Below, one piece after another: positions 25,466 through 35,243 of a stretch of DNA of 51,418 nt. The notes beneath the pieces were generated by a model. That model worked only from the letters and a program-made list of their open reading frames with translations, was not told where the DNA came from and ran no database searches. Position numbers and translations under genes: made by a program. This DNA comes from Kiritimatiellia bacterium (GTDB taxonomy: Bacteria > Verrucomicrobiota > Kiritimatiellia > CAIQIC01 > Lenti-01): NCBI GenBank assembly GCA_017540905.1, contig JAFYAC010000021.1:1-51418 (forward strand). The letters run 5' to 3'. Within the stretch, counting starts at the first letter, position 1. The number at the start of each line of letters is the position of its first letter.

Positions 25466-27010
25466 ATGCTCTCGAAGGTGTACTCGGGGGCGGTCTTCGG
25501 GGTGGACGCCTACGAGGTCGAAATCGAGGTCGATTCGGGGCACGGCGAGCCCAAGGTGGTCGTCGTGGGGCTGCCCGACGCGGCGGTCAAGGAAAGCTCG
25601 GAGCGGGTGTGGACCGCGCTCGTCAACTCGGGCTTCCGCCCCCCGATGGCCCGCACCACCGTCAACCTCGCACCGGCCGACATCAAGAAGGAAGGCCCCA
25701 GTTTCGACCTCCCCATCGCTCTCGGCATGCTCGCTTCGTCGGACCAGATGGTGGCCCAGGGCCTGGCCGACTGGTGCGTGACGGGCGAACTCGCGCTCTC
25801 CGGCGAGGTCCGGCGCGTGCGCGGCGTCCTGCCGATGGCGCTCCGGGCGCGCGCGGAGGGACGGAAAGGCATCCTGGTCCCGCCCGAGAACGTCGAAGAG
25901 GCGGCCGTGGTGTCGGGACTCGCGGCGATTCCCGTGCGCACGTTGCGCGAGGCGGCCGAGTTCCTGGAGGGGAAGCGCCAGATCGGTGCGTTCCGCGTGG
26001 ACATGGCGGAAGCCTTCGGCGGCGGCACCCGCTACGACGACGACTACGCCGACGTCAAGGGCCAGGAGACCGCGCGCCGCGCCATCGAGGTGGCCGTTGC
26101 GGGCGGACACAACATCCTGCTCGTCGGGCCTCCCGGCACCGGCAAGTCGATGCTCGCCAAGCGGGTGCCGACCATCCTGCCGCCGCTCACCCTCGAAGAA
26201 GCGCTCGAAACCACCAAAATCCACAGCATCGCCGGCGTCCTCCCCGCCCACCGCGCGCTGGTTTCGGGCCGCCCCTTCCGCGCGCCGCACCACACGATTT
26301 CCGACGCGGGGCTCCTCGGCGGCGGAGCCCATCCCGTGCCGGGCGAAGTGAGCCTCGCGCACAACGGCGTGCTCTTCCTCGACGAGCTGCCCGAGTTCCA
26401 CCGCAACGTCCTCGAAGTCATGCGCCAGCCGCTGGAAGACGGCAAAGTGACCGTCTCGCGCGCGGCGGCGACCGTGACGTTCCCGTGTCGGTTCATGCTC
26501 GTCGCGGCGATGAACCCGTGCCCGTGCGGTCATTACGGCGACCCGCAGAAGGCCTGCCGCTGCACGCCCCTCCAGATGCAGCGCTACCGCAACAAGATTT
26601 CCGGCCCGCTCCTCGACCGCATCGACCTGCACGTCGAAGTCCCGGCCATGGAGTACCGCCAGCTCGCGTCGCTGGAGAAGGGCGAGCCGTCCGCGGCCAT
26701 CCGCGCCCGCGTCGTCGCCTCCCGCGAACGCCAGCGCGAGCGCTTCGGCGGCGGCACCGACCCCGCGGCCCCCACCTGCAACGCCGCGATGCGCGCCCGC
26801 GATGTCCCCCGCCACTGCCGCCTCGGCGAAAGCGCCAACCTGCTCCTCAAGAGCGCGATGGACGACCTCCACCTCAGCGCCCGCGCCTACGACCGCATCC
26901 TCAAGGTCGCCCGCACCATCGCCGACCTCGAGGGCCAGGCCGACATCGCCGAGGAGCACGTCGCCGAAGCCATCCAGTACCGGTCGCTCGACCGGCAGTA
27001 TTGGTCGTGA
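25466..27010 (+). CDS. comM: YifB/ComM family Mg chelatase-like ATPase
   Basis: 514 residues. N-terminal Lon-like domain ([28 protein letters not shown]), AAA+ core with GPPGTGKS near 222-229, [22 protein letters not shown] near 348 and a C-terminal lid ([23 protein letters not shown]). ComM is a hexameric helicase that promotes branch migration during natural transformation. Its presence fits DNA uptake ability but does not prove it. The next gene starts within its stop codon (GTGA at 27007-27010). Confidence 0.95.
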   Translation: MLSKVYSGAVFGVDAYEVEIEVDSGHGEPKVVVVGLPDAAVKESSERVWTALVNSGFRPPMARTTVNLAPADIKKEGPSFDLPIALGMLASSDQMVAQGLADWCVTGELALSGEVRRVRGVLPMALRARAEGRKGILVPPENVEEAAVVSGLAAIPVRTLREAAEFLEGKRQIGAFRVDMAEAFGGGTRYDDDYADVKGQETARRAIEVAVAGGHNILLVGPPGTGKSMLAKRVPTILPPLTLEEALETTKIHSIAGVLPAHRALVSGRPFRAPHHTISDAGLLGGGAHPVPGEVSLAHNGVLFLDELPEFHRNVLEVMRQPLEDGKVTVSRAAATVTFPCRFMLVAAMNPCPCGHYGDPQKACRCTPLQMQRYRNKISGPLLDRIDLHVEVPAMEYRQLASLEKGEPSAAIRARVVASRERQRERFGGGTDPAAPTCNAAMRARDVPRHCRLGESANLLLKSAMDDLHLSARAYDRILKVARTIADLEGQADIAEEHVAEAIQYRSLDRQYWS

Positions 27011-28116
27011 GCCGCTCCCCCCGCATCGTCTGGTACCTCACCGCCCACGGCTACGGCCACGGGGTACGCTCCACCGCCGTCATGCAGGCGTTGCGGCGCG
27101 AATGCCCCGGCGTGCGGCTCACCGTCGTTTCCACATTGCCCGAGGACTTCCTGCGCGATCGCCTGCGCGGCTTCCCCGAGGGCGACCTCTCCTTCCGGCG
27201 GGCCGCCTTCGACGTCGGCCTCGTCCAGCTCGACTCCGTGCGCGCGGACATCCCCGCCACGCTGGAAAAAGTGGAAGCCCTCCTCGCGCGCCGTCCCGCC
27301 CTGGTGGACGAAGAAACCGCCTGGCTCCGCGCATCCGCCCCTTCCGCCGTCGTCGCCGACATCCCGGCGATACCGCTGGCTGCCGCCGCGCGCGCCGGGC
27401 TGCCGCGCATCGCCATCGGCAATTTCTCCTGGGACTGGATATACGAACCCTACACCGAAACCGACTCCCGCTGGCAAGCCGCCGTCGACGCCTTCCGCGC
27501 CGACTATGCCTCGGCCGACGTTCTCCTCCAGTACCCGCTCTCCCCCGACATGTCGGCCACCTTTCCGCGGCGCATCGGCATCCCCCTGCCCGCGCGCCCC
27601 GGACGCCCCCGCCGCGCCGACCTTGCCGCCCGCACCGGTGCCGACCCGGCCCGACGCTGGATTCTCCTCTCCTTCACCACCCTCGACTGGACGCCCGACG
27701 CCCTGGCCCGCGTCGCCGCCATTGCCGACACCGAGTTCTTCACCGTCCGCCCGCTGGAGTGGCAGGGCATCCCGAACATCCACGCCGTGGACCGCGGCGA
27801 GTTCCCGTTTTCCGACATCGTGGCGACGGTGGACGCCGTCCTGAGCAAGCCCGGCTTCGGCATCCTGGCCGACTGCGCGGCCAACGGCAAACCGCTCATC
27901 TACGCCGACCGCGAAAACTTCGCCGAATACCCCGTCCTCGAACGAGCCATAAAAACCCGTTTCCGCCACGTCCACATCCCCGCCGCCGACCTCTACGCCG
28001 GCAAGCTCGCCCCCTCCCTCGACGCCCTTGCCTCCGCCCCTCCGTCCCCCTCCCGCCTCCCCCTCGGCGGCGACACCGCCGCCGCCAAGGAAATCCTCCG
28101 CCGCGCCCGCGGCTGA
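27007..28116 (+). CDS. Glycosyltransferase-like (GT-B fold) protein
   Basis: 369 residues from GTG 27007, overlapping the comM stop. It begins [14 protein letters not shown], the nucleotide-sugar-transferase-like opening also seen in the N-terminal half of plant L-arabinokinase and in MurG-like GT-B proteins. [21 protein letters not shown] in the second half is the donor-binding Rossmann motif. A UDP- or GDP-sugar transferase is likely; donor and acceptor are unknown. No sugar-kinase half is attached. Confidence 0.75.
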   Translation: MSRSPRIVWYLTAHGYGHGVRSTAVMQALRRECPGVRLTVVSTLPEDFLRDRLRGFPEGDLSFRRAAFDVGLVQLDSVRADIPATLEKVEALLARRPALVDEETAWLRASAPSAVVADIPAIPLAAAARAGLPRIAIGNFSWDWIYEPYTETDSRWQAAVDAFRADYASADVLLQYPLSPDMSATFPRRIGIPLPARPGRPRRADLAARTGADPARRWILLSFTTLDWTPDALARVAAIADTEFFTVRPLEWQGIPNIHAVDRGEFPFSDIVATVDAVLSKPGFGILADCAANGKPLIYADRENFAEYPVLERAIKTRFRHVHIPAADLYAGKLAPSLDALASAPPSPSRLPLGGDTAAAKEILRRARG

Positions 28117-28200
28117 TTTCCCGTCTCCGCCCAGGGAGCCGCGCCCGAAAGCAACGCATTGCTTGTGGCTACAGTTCCGCGCCACTTCCCTTCCACCCCC

Positions 28201-28251
28201 GCCCGCAAGCGGGCGCACCGCATCTCGTCTCTCGTCACTCGTCTCTCGTCG
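28201..28251. repeat. Hairpin plus heptad repeat element, copy 2
   Basis: Hairpin GCCCGC-AA-GCGGGC (28201-28214), box GGGCGCACCGCA (28211-28222), then four 7-bp units CTCGTCT, CTCGTCA, CTCGTCT, CTCGTCG (28224-28251). Same parts in the same order as 2201-2244. It lies in the gap between two convergent genes and may aid termination. Confidence 0.6.
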
Positions 28252-28268
28252 CTGCGCCCACCGGGCGC

Positions 28269-30872
28269 TCACCCGGGGTGCGCCATTTCCTCGTCCCCGC
28301 CCTCCCGCGTTTTCTCCGTCCCTTCCTCCCCGTCCCCGGATTCTTCCCCTCCGTTCTCGCCGCCCACCAGCTTCTTGAACACGTCCAGGGTCAGGTTCTC
28401 CGCCTTCCAGGTCGGTTCCGACAGCAGTCCGCCCAGCCGGAACTCCAGCAGCCGCGTCACCGGCATCGTGGCCAGCCGCACCAGCGACGCCACCATCCCG
28501 CCCCGCAGCAACTGGACCTCCGCCACGTAATCCAGGGAATTGTCGAACCCGAACGACCCGGCGGCCTTGACGCTGTACACCGTCCCCTCCAGCCGGATGT
28601 CCTTCGAATGGATGCGGCTGTTGCGGAACGAGAAATCGCCTTCCGCCGCCGTCTGGGCGAAGGCCGAGAAGTCCGGCAGCAGCTTGTTCAGCCACGCCGT
28701 CAGGCCCGCGAACAGCTTGCTTTCCATCAGGAACCCGTTCCGGATTTCCGCCCGCCCGCTCCCCGTCACCGTGCGCCCCTGCCCCTCCCCAATCATCCCC
28801 GCGACCTGCCCGTTCAGGTACAAATCCCCCTTCAGCTTCTCCACCGGATGCCCGATCGACGCCTCCAGCAGGCGGTCGAGCTGCACCCCCTTCACCGAAT
28901 CGAGCGCCACCTCGTACCGCCACAGGTCGTCCCGCCCCAGCGAATACAGCCGCATGCTCCCCTCCGCGTGCCCGCCGTACGCCTCCGCCACCATGTTGCT
29001 CGCCGCCACGCGCCGGCCGCGCACGGAGAAATCCCACTCCGCCGAGTCCGCCTTCCACCGCCCGTACCCGAAGTCCTGCGCCGCCACGTGCCCCTCCAGG
29101 CGGTTCAGCGCAAAATTGCAGTAGTCCAGCAGCCCCGACACCCGCACCCGCGCCGGCCCTTCCAGGCGGAACGGCACGAAGAAGTTCGACACCGCCGGCG
29201 CGATCATCCGCGTCGCCGCCCGCGCGTCGATTGTGCTCTCCACGTCCATCCGCAGCGTCTGGTTGCTGAACGCCATGTGCACGTCCCCCCTCGCCCAGCC
29301 TTCCGGACGCTGCAACACCATCCCCGTCAGGTGCATCACCTCGTTCGTGATGTCCACGCGCGTCCTGAACGACTGAACCGGCTCCCCGCGCACCGCGAAA
29401 TTCGTCGCCACCCCATCCCCGTAGCAGTACACCGCCGGGTCCCCCACCGTGCCACCCGTCACCCCGCCCTCGATGGCCACCGGTTCCCCGATTTGGAACC
29501 AGTCGATGATTTCCTGGTAGTCCAACGGAAGCGCCGCCTTCGCGTGATGGGGGTTCACCGCCCCGGACCACCGGATTTCGAAACGCTTGTCCCGCTCCCG
29601 GAAAAAGCCGTTCGACACCGCCACCCGGGTCGCCCACTCCCCGTCCCCGCCCAACTGGACCTTTCCCGCGGGCAGCGTCCACACCCCGCCTTTCCGTTCC
29701 ACCTCCAGCTCGGCCTTCTCCACGTCGATCCCCCTCACCGACGCCTTCGCGAGCCACAGCTTCGCCCTGAACTCCTCCAGCGCCTTCTCCGCCGCAATCG
29801 GCCCCGTCTCCAGCTCCAGCCTCACCGGGAACCGCGCATCCCCCGCGTTCTCCGCCACCACCTCCCGCACATTGTCCGGACACAGCTCCAGCAATTCCGC
29901 CGGCGGGATCGTCTCCACCACCGACGCCCGCACCGTCCCGTCCTTCGTGTCGAACCACCCCGACGCGCCCGCGAGGCCGCCCCCCATCCGGAATTGCACC
30001 GTCGGGAACCGCAGCACCCCGTCCTCCCATTCCAGCGCCAGGTCGCATCCGTCGAATTTCCGCCCCTCCGAGACGCCCCCCTTCGGGTTCCTGAGCCTCA
30101 GGCTCGCCCGGTTCGATTCCGGATGCGCCAGGTAGACCACGAACGAGAACTCCGCCTCCGGCGGCTCCGCGAACTCCACCGCGTTCAACTCCTCCACCGC
30201 GAGCCGCACGCCGTCCGGCAACTCATCCAGCGCCTCCAGCGCCTGCGTCAGCGGGTTCGTCTTCCGCTCTTCCCCGGACGCCTCCCGGTTCTCCGGCGCG
30301 AAATACAGCGCGCCGCGCCCCTTGAAGCGGATTCCCAGGCACTCCGCCGCGAACTCCCGCAGCAACAGCGCGTGCGCGTTCGCCGTGAACCGCAGGTGGA
30401 TGCCCCGGATCTGCACCTCCCCGTCCCCGGCCCGCACCCCGTCCCCCACCGACCCGGCCCCCGGATTCGCCCTCAGCGTCCCGTCCACCACCGCCAGCAC
30501 GGGCGAGAACCGCTTCCTCCGCCACAGCGCCGCGGGGTCCGCCGCCACCGCCAACTCCTTCGCCTCCAGAAACGGCACCGCGGAATCGTCCCGTTCGTAC
30601 ATCCGCACGCCCTCCGCCACCAGGCCGCGGTCGATTTCCAGCTTGAACCTTTTGACCTGCAGGTAATACCCCTCCCGGGCCAGCCGGTCCAGGAACACCT
30701 CCGTGAAGACCGCCGGCACCCCCACGTGGTGGAGGTACGCGAACAGCGCCGCCAGCGCCAGCAGCGCCGCCAGCGCCAGCCGCACCGTCCAGCGCCCGGC
30801 CCACAGCGCCGCGCGCACCGCAATCCGCGCCGCGCCGCGCCTCCGCCGTTTCGCCTGACCTTCCTTCGCCAT
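28269..30872 (-). CDS. AsmA-like envelope protein
   Basis: 867 residues. A basic N-terminus (KRRRRGAARIAVR) and one membrane segment (about 30-48) anchor a long periplasmic beta-rich region, ending with an AsmA_2/TamB-like stretch (GSGRAEIRNGFL, SFRNSRIHSKDIRLEGT, LTLDVFKKLVGG). Proteins of this class form lipid-carrying bridges between the membranes, so a role in outer-membrane lipid supply or barrel assembly is inferred. The charged tail after 840 is low complexity. The ATG has no ribosome-binding site; a -10 box ends 6 nt before it, predicting a leaderless message. Confidence 0.8.
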   Translation of the reverse strand: MAKEGQAKRRRRGAARIAVRAALWAGRWTVRLALAALLALAALFAYLHHVGVPAVFTEVFLDRLAREGYYLQVKRFKLEIDRGLVAEGVRMYERDDSAVPFLEAKELAVAADPAALWRRKRFSPVLAVVDGTLRANPGAGSVGDGVRAGDGEVQIRGIHLRFTANAHALLLREFAAECLGIRFKGRGALYFAPENREASGEERKTNPLTQALEALDELPDGVRLAVEELNAVEFAEPPEAEFSFVVYLAHPESNRASLRLRNPKGGVSEGRKFDGCDLALEWEDGVLRFPTVQFRMGGGLAGASGWFDTKDGTVRASVVETIPPAELLELCPDNVREVVAENAGDARFPVRLELETGPIAAEKALEEFRAKLWLAKASVRGIDVEKAELEVERKGGVWTLPAGKVQLGGDGEWATRVAVSNGFFRERDKRFEIRWSGAVNPHHAKAALPLDYQEIIDWFQIGEPVAIEGGVTGGTVGDPAVYCYGDGVATNFAVRGEPVQSFRTRVDITNEVMHLTGMVLQRPEGWARGDVHMAFSNQTLRMDVESTIDARAATRMIAPAVSNFFVPFRLEGPARVRVSGLLDYCNFALNRLEGHVAAQDFGYGRWKADSAEWDFSVRGRRVAASNMVAEAYGGHAEGSMRLYSLGRDDLWRYEVALDSVKGVQLDRLLEASIGHPVEKLKGDLYLNGQVAGMIGEGQGRTVTGSGRAEIRNGFLMESKLFAGLTAWLNKLLPDFSAFAQTAAEGDFSFRNSRIHSKDIRLEGTVYSVKAAGSFGFDNSLDYVAEVQLLRGGMVASLVRLATMPVTRLLEFRLGGLLSEPTWKAENLTLDVFKKLVGGENGGEESGDGEEGTEKTREGGDEEMAHPG

Positions 30873-30878
30873 TCCCCC

Positions 30879-30906
30879 ATCCTACCCCACCCTCCCCCCG
30901 CACAAA
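30879..30906 (-). promoter_or_regulatory. Leaderless promoter of the AsmA-like gene
   Basis: Minus-strand TTTGTG (30901-30906), 16-bp spacer, TAGGAT (30879-30884), then 6 nt (GGGGGA) to the ATG at 30872. The -35 box is weaker than in the other three such promoters. Confidence 0.4.
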
Positions 30907-30981
30907 AAGCAAAAACCAACCTATCCAGTGAGATTACAGAAACACATTGACAATTCATATCAATCATGCAAAATCCAAATC

Positions 30982-31908
30982 ATGAAAACCCAAGTTCCCC
31001 GCCTCATCCGCCACACCGAATCCACCCTCTCGGCCCTCCACGGGATCCTCGGCACCACCGCCGCGCTCCGCGACAACGACTGGGTGATACTCGCCGCCAT
31101 CACCCCACCCATCCTAGCCGCCTTCGCCGTCACCGAGATCGGCGCCTGGTGCATCGGCGAAATCGGCCGCCAGGTCCGCATCCACGAAAAACGCCCCGCC
31201 TCGCCATCCCTCCGCGGAACGCCCACCCCCCAGGAACTCTCCGCCGACTGGGCCGACGAACCCCGATCCCTCGCCACCTGCCTGCGCCTCGGCTCCCGCC
31301 TGGCGGACCTCGACCCCACGCTCGACCACACCATCCTCCGCACCACCCTCCCCAACGGCAAAACCGTGTTCTGCACACGCAAGGGCGGCATGAAAGGCTG
31401 GCTTGCGGACCACCGTGTCCGCATCGGCTACTCCACCGCCATGCGCTACAAGAAGCTCGTCCAGCGCCTCCGCCGGGTGCTCCGCCTGGATGACCGCATT
31501 CCTTTCGAGTGGCTCGTCGAAGGCCTTCCCGCGCACCAAACCCTTCCCGCCGACCTCGAGGCCCCCTTTGCCGCCGCCGCCCGCCGCCTCGCCAAACTCC
31601 TCCGCGAGAACCCCACCCTCAAAGCCCTCTCCCTGCTTGCCGAAAAACAGCTCGGCATCGTACGCCTCGTGACCGTGCGGAAGGCCCCGCGGCACCGCCA
31701 TGCGGGAGGCAACAAAATGCGGAAATCGAAAGAATTTTCCGTAATCTCGCGAGGACGGGCGGCCACGGCGACGCCGGGGCGCACCGAGGCGACGAAAGCC
31801 GCCATGAGACGGCTCCTCGAAGCGGGGAATCTGTCCGGCGGAGCCCTCCATCTCCAAAACCGCATCCGGCACTGGCTTGCGGGACTGGCGGCCGGAACCA
31901 TGGGCTGA
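30982..31908 (+). CDS. Unknown protein with DUF3102-like region
   Basis: 308 residues, not recognised. Features visible: a hydrophobic stretch at about 34-58 (DNDWVILAAITPPILAAF), a middle segment GMKGWLADHRVRIGYSTA followed by MRYKKLVQRLRRVL that resembles the DUF3102/helix-turn-helix pattern (ordered, S-TA-x-RY then a basic helix), and a basic C-terminus. DNA binding is possible. The start at ATG 30982 has no ribosome-binding site; a perfect TTGACA at 30947-30952 would, with a 17-bp spacer, place a poor -10 (AAAATC) right before it. The 80-bp upstream region is the AT-richest of this neighbourhood. It stands alone between divergent AsmA-like and same-strand TPR genes. Confidence 0.55.
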   Translation: MKTQVPRLIRHTESTLSALHGILGTTAALRDNDWVILAAITPPILAAFAVTEIGAWCIGEIGRQVRIHEKRPASPSLRGTPTPQELSADWADEPRSLATCLRLGSRLADLDPTLDHTILRTTLPNGKTVFCTRKGGMKGWLADHRVRIGYSTAMRYKKLVQRLRRVLRLDDRIPFEWLVEGLPAHQTLPADLEAPFAAAARRLAKLLRENPTLKALSLLAEKQLGIVRLVTVRKAPRHRHAGGNKMRKSKEFSVISRGRAATATPGRTEATKAAMRRLLEAGNLSGGALHLQNRIRHWLAGLAAGTMG

Positions 31909-32037
31909 TTGTCCCTCCGGTCCATTTTCCCGGTCTGCATCCCGCACGGGGCGCGCCACCTCCCCACCGTTTCCTCCCCCGCCCGCGCTTTCACCCCCAT
32001 TCCCCGCCGCGGCCTTTCCCCGCCGTCGCAAAAAGGC

Positions 32038-32066
32038 GTGCAATCCCGCCGCGCATGTTCTAGCAT
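32038..32066 (+). promoter_or_regulatory. Promoter of the membrane-TPR operon
   Basis: GTGCAA (32038-32043), 17-bp spacer, TAGCAT (32061-32066). Unlike the leaderless genes, an ordinary leader with GGAGAGG lies before the ATG at 32091. Confidence 0.4.
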
Positions 32067-32090
32067 GCGACAAACCAACTTGGAGAGGTT

Positions 32091-35000
32091 ATGAGCCTGG
32101 ACAAAAACGCCAACGAAATCATCGAACGCCCCCTGCGCGGACGCTGGGGCATCCCGGCCCTCGTGGCACTGGCCTCGCTGGGGCTGTACCTTGCGACGCT
32201 GAGCCGCGGGGTGTTCCCCGGCGCCCCGGCGAAGCACCTGGTGTGGCACCTGCACCTGGACGCGTTCCCCACGCTGCTCGACCCCGTTTGGGGCTGGCTG
32301 CTGCGCGCGTGCGACCGCATGGGCGACGTGGCCCTCTGGTCGGGCGTCCTGAGCGCCGTCTGCGGGGCCCTCTGCGTGTTCCTGCTCGCGGCGCTGATGA
32401 CCCGCGTCCGCTACACGATCCATGAAAAGGAGGACCCCGCCGAAGTCGCCCGCGAGGGGCAGGCGCGCTGCCTGGCCGGCGCCGTGTCCGGCATGGCGCT
32501 TGCGGTGAGCATCCCGTTCTGGATCCACGCCACCCGCTCGATGCCGGGGACCTTCCACCTCCTGCTGCTCCTCCTGGCGACCTGGCTGTTCTCCGAGTAC
32601 CAACGCAACGGCAAGACCGAGACCCTCTATCTCTTCGGCTTCCTCTACGGCATCGGCATCCCCGAGTTCGCGACGTTCATCCTCTTCGCGCCGCTGGCGG
32701 CGGTCCTGGTCGCCCGCGCGATGCTGCAGCGCGCCTCCTTCCGCTGGAGCACGATGGTGGGCACGGCCCTGTGCGCGCTCCCGGGCATGATTCTCCTCTA
32801 CCTCCTCAACGCCAACTACCTCTGGAACGCCGACCCATCCATCCCCGTGCACCCGCTGTACACCTCGCTCCCGGCGGTTCTCTGGCGCGTGCTGGTCGAG
32901 CAGTGGCGCCTGATCGCGGGTGCCCCGATGGTCATCCTCCTCTTCGCGATGACGGCCCTCCCGTGGATGATCCTGTTCCTGATCCGCAGCAAGAAGGCCG
33001 CCTGGCGCTACAACGCCTGGCAGACCCTCCTCCGCCTGGCAGTCCTCGCCGCCGCCCTGGCCGCGGTGTTCAACACCCCCTTCTCCCCGTGGCACTTCTT
33101 CGGCATGGCCTTCCCGCTGGTGACCCCCTACCTCGTCCTGGCCGTCTGCGCCGGCGCGGTCGCGGGCGAATTCTGGGTGATGGGGCAGCCGCGCGAGCAC
33201 AGGGCGGTGGGCATCGGCCAGCCCCTGCGGAGCGTCTGCGGCTTCCTGGCGCTCGCGTTGCCGGCGGCCCTGGCGGGCGCGGGCTTCCTGAACCTGCCCG
33301 TGGCGAGCGGCCGTGCCGCCGTGCCGGTGCAGCGGGTGGTCGAACGCGCGGTGCAAACCCTGGACGGCCGCGACCTCATGCTCTCCGCGGGGGTTCTGGA
33401 CGACTGCCTGCGCGTGGAGGCCCACGCCCGCCGCATCCCGCTGCGCGTGGTTTCGCTGCCCGTGGCCGACTCCGAAGCCTACCGCGACTTCCTGTCCGGG
33501 CAGGTGTTCACGGAACCCCGGCAGCGCGCCCTCCTGCAAGTCGGCTTCAGCGCCTTCATCCAGGACTACCTGGCGAACGACGCCCACCTCGTCCGCACCA
33601 CGTCCCTCGACGCCTCCGACCTCCTCCGCGAGTTCGGCTACCTCGTCCCCGACGGCCTCGCCTACGGCGCCGTCCCCACCCCCGACCGGGCCGACTGGGA
33701 CCTGGTCCTCAACGAGCGCCTCCCGGCCTTCCGCGCCGAGATGGAAGCGCTCCAGGCGGCCGGCACCGACGCGCGGAACCCGGTCCGCGGCTACGAGCAG
33801 TACATCCTGCGCATCGCGTCCAAGACCTTCAACAACGTCGGGTTCGCCCGCGTGGAGGCCGGCGACAAGGACGGCGCAGTCCCCTTCTTCGAGACGGCCC
33901 GCGCCCTCTACCCCGACAACATCTCCGCCCTCCTCAACCTCCTCACCCTCGCGCGCGACGCCAACTCCCCCACCCTCGAAGCGCTGGAAGCCGACTGGAA
34001 CGCCCTCCGCGAGCGCGGCCTGAACAACCGCGTCATGTGGAGCCTCGGCTCCCTCTACGGCTACGTCCACAACGCCGGCTACCTCGTCCGCAACGGCATG
34101 ATGTGGGCCGTCTCCGGCCGCCCCAAGATGGCCGAGGCCGAGCTCCGCCGCGCCGCCGGCGGGCAGGCCGTCGACCCGGCCGCCAAGGCCTTCCTGGCGC
34201 GCGCGTTCCTGGCCGCGGGCGACCGCGAAACCTCGGCCCGCTACTTCGGCGAAGCCCTCGAGGACAAGCCCGGCGACGCCACCGCCCGCCTCAAGCTCGC
34301 GGAGATCGCCATGTCCGAGGGCGACCTCGATGCCGCCCGGGAGCACCTGGACGTCCTCCGCAAGGCCGGCGTCCCCGAAGAGGCCCTCGCCTTCGACAGC
34401 ATCGTCCTCGACTACCTCTCCGGCGACGCCGACGGCGCCGTCATGGCCCTCAGGGAACGCACCGCCTCGCACAAGCAGGACGTCCGCGCCTGGGCCTTCC
34501 TGGCCTACCTCACCGGCGACGGCTCCGACCCCGACACCTACGAGCGCGCCCTCAAGGCCGTCAAGAGCCTCCGCGGCGCCTCCACCGAGACCCGCCTCAT
34601 GCTGGCCGAACTCTACGCCAAGCGCCACGAATGGGCCGACGCCCGCACCGAACTCGACCAGGTCCTCCGCCTGAACCCCCGTCTCGTCAAGGCCTGGGAG
34701 ATGCTCGTGTCCGTCGACTTCGGCGAACGCAAGCGCGACCTGGCCGAGGACCACGTCCGGGCCCTCCTCACCCTCGATCCGGGCAACTACGAAGGCAACC
34801 TCATGCTCGGCTCCTTCCAGTACGAGCGCGGGCAGTACTCCCTGGCCGCCGCCTCCTACCGCACCGCCCTCGAAGCCAAGCGCACCCCCCTCGCCCTCAA
34901 CGACCTCGCCTACATCCTCATCGGCGAAGAGAACTTCGCCGAGGCCGAAAGCCTCATCGACGAAGCGTGCGCCATGGACCCCAACAACCCGCTGCTCCTC

Positions 35001-35243
35001 TCCACCCGCGGCGAACTCTACCTCCGCACCGGCCGCCTCGACGAAGCCGAGTCCGACATCCAGCAAGTCCTCTCCGTCCTGCCCGACAACCTCCAGATGA
35101 AGCTCCTCAGCGCCGAACTCTACCGCGCCCGCAACCAGACCGGCGCCGCCCGCGAACTCCTCGAGGAACTCCGCGGCCGCATCCACGAATTCGCCCCGGC
35201 CGAGCAGGCGCGCCTCCAGGATCTCCTCCGCGCCGCCGAATGA
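32091..35243 (+). CDS. Membrane-TPR protein, paralogue 1
   Basis: 1050 residues. The first 420 contain about ten membrane helices: LYLATLSRGVFPG, a loop ending VWGWLLRACDR, SAVCGALCVFLLAALM, then ATRSMPGTFHLLL (near 147) and a second helix group. The layout matches DUF2723-type GT-C proteins, but the acidic GDSGE-like first loop is replaced by GAPAKH, so glycosyl transfer is doubtful. From about 575 on there are repeated TPR helices (for example LAEIAMSEGDLDAAREHL, YERGQYSLAAASYRTALE). First of three overlapping paralogues. A scaffold that recruits partners to the inner membrane is inferred. GGAGAGG lies 2-8 nt before the ATG. Confidence 0.8.
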   Translation: MSLDKNANEIIERPLRGRWGIPALVALASLGLYLATLSRGVFPGAPAKHLVWHLHLDAFPTLLDPVWGWLLRACDRMGDVALWSGVLSAVCGALCVFLLAALMTRVRYTIHEKEDPAEVAREGQARCLAGAVSGMALAVSIPFWIHATRSMPGTFHLLLLLLATWLFSEYQRNGKTETLYLFGFLYGIGIPEFATFILFAPLAAVLVARAMLQRASFRWSTMVGTALCALPGMILLYLLNANYLWNADPSIPVHPLYTSLPAVLWRVLVEQWRLIAGAPMVILLFAMTALPWMILFLIRSKKAAWRYNAWQTLLRLAVLAAALAAVFNTPFSPWHFFGMAFPLVTPYLVLAVCAGAVAGEFWVMGQPREHRAVGIGQPLRSVCGFLALALPAALAGAGFLNLPVASGRAAVPVQRVVERAVQTLDGRDLMLSAGVLDDCLRVEAHARRIPLRVVSLPVADSEAYRDFLSGQVFTEPRQRALLQVGFSAFIQDYLANDAHLVRTTSLDASDLLREFGYLVPDGLAYGAVPTPDRADWDLVLNERLPAFRAEMEALQAAGTDARNPVRGYEQYILRIASKTFNNVGFARVEAGDKDGAVPFFETARALYPDNISALLNLLTLARDANSPTLEALEADWNALRERGLNNRVMWSLGSLYGYVHNAGYLVRNGMMWAVSGRPKMAEAELRRAAGGQAVDPAAKAFLARAFLAAGDRETSARYFGEALEDKPGDATARLKLAEIAMSEGDLDAAREHLDVLRKAGVPEEALAFDSIVLDYLSGDADGAVMALRERTASHKQDVRAWAFLAYLTGDGSDPDTYERALKAVKSLRGASTETRLMLAELYAKRHEWADARTELDQVLRLNPRLVKAWEMLVSVDFGERKRDLAEDHVRALLTLDPGNYEGNLMLGSFQYERGQYSLAAASYRTALEAKRTPLALNDLAYILIGEENFAEAESLIDEACAMDPNNPLLLSTRGELYLRTGRLDEAESDIQQVLSVLPDNLQMKLLSAELYRARNQTGAARELLEELRGRIHEFAPAEQARLQDLLRAAE

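Noticed and set aside
28224-28251. Possible CRISPR-like repeats
   Set aside because: Contiguous 7-bp units without spacers, and no cas genes in the window.
26802-30950. 1382-codon plus-strand open frame
   Set aside because: Arg/Pro-rich shadow across comM, the glycosyltransferase-like gene and the complement of the AsmA-like gene.
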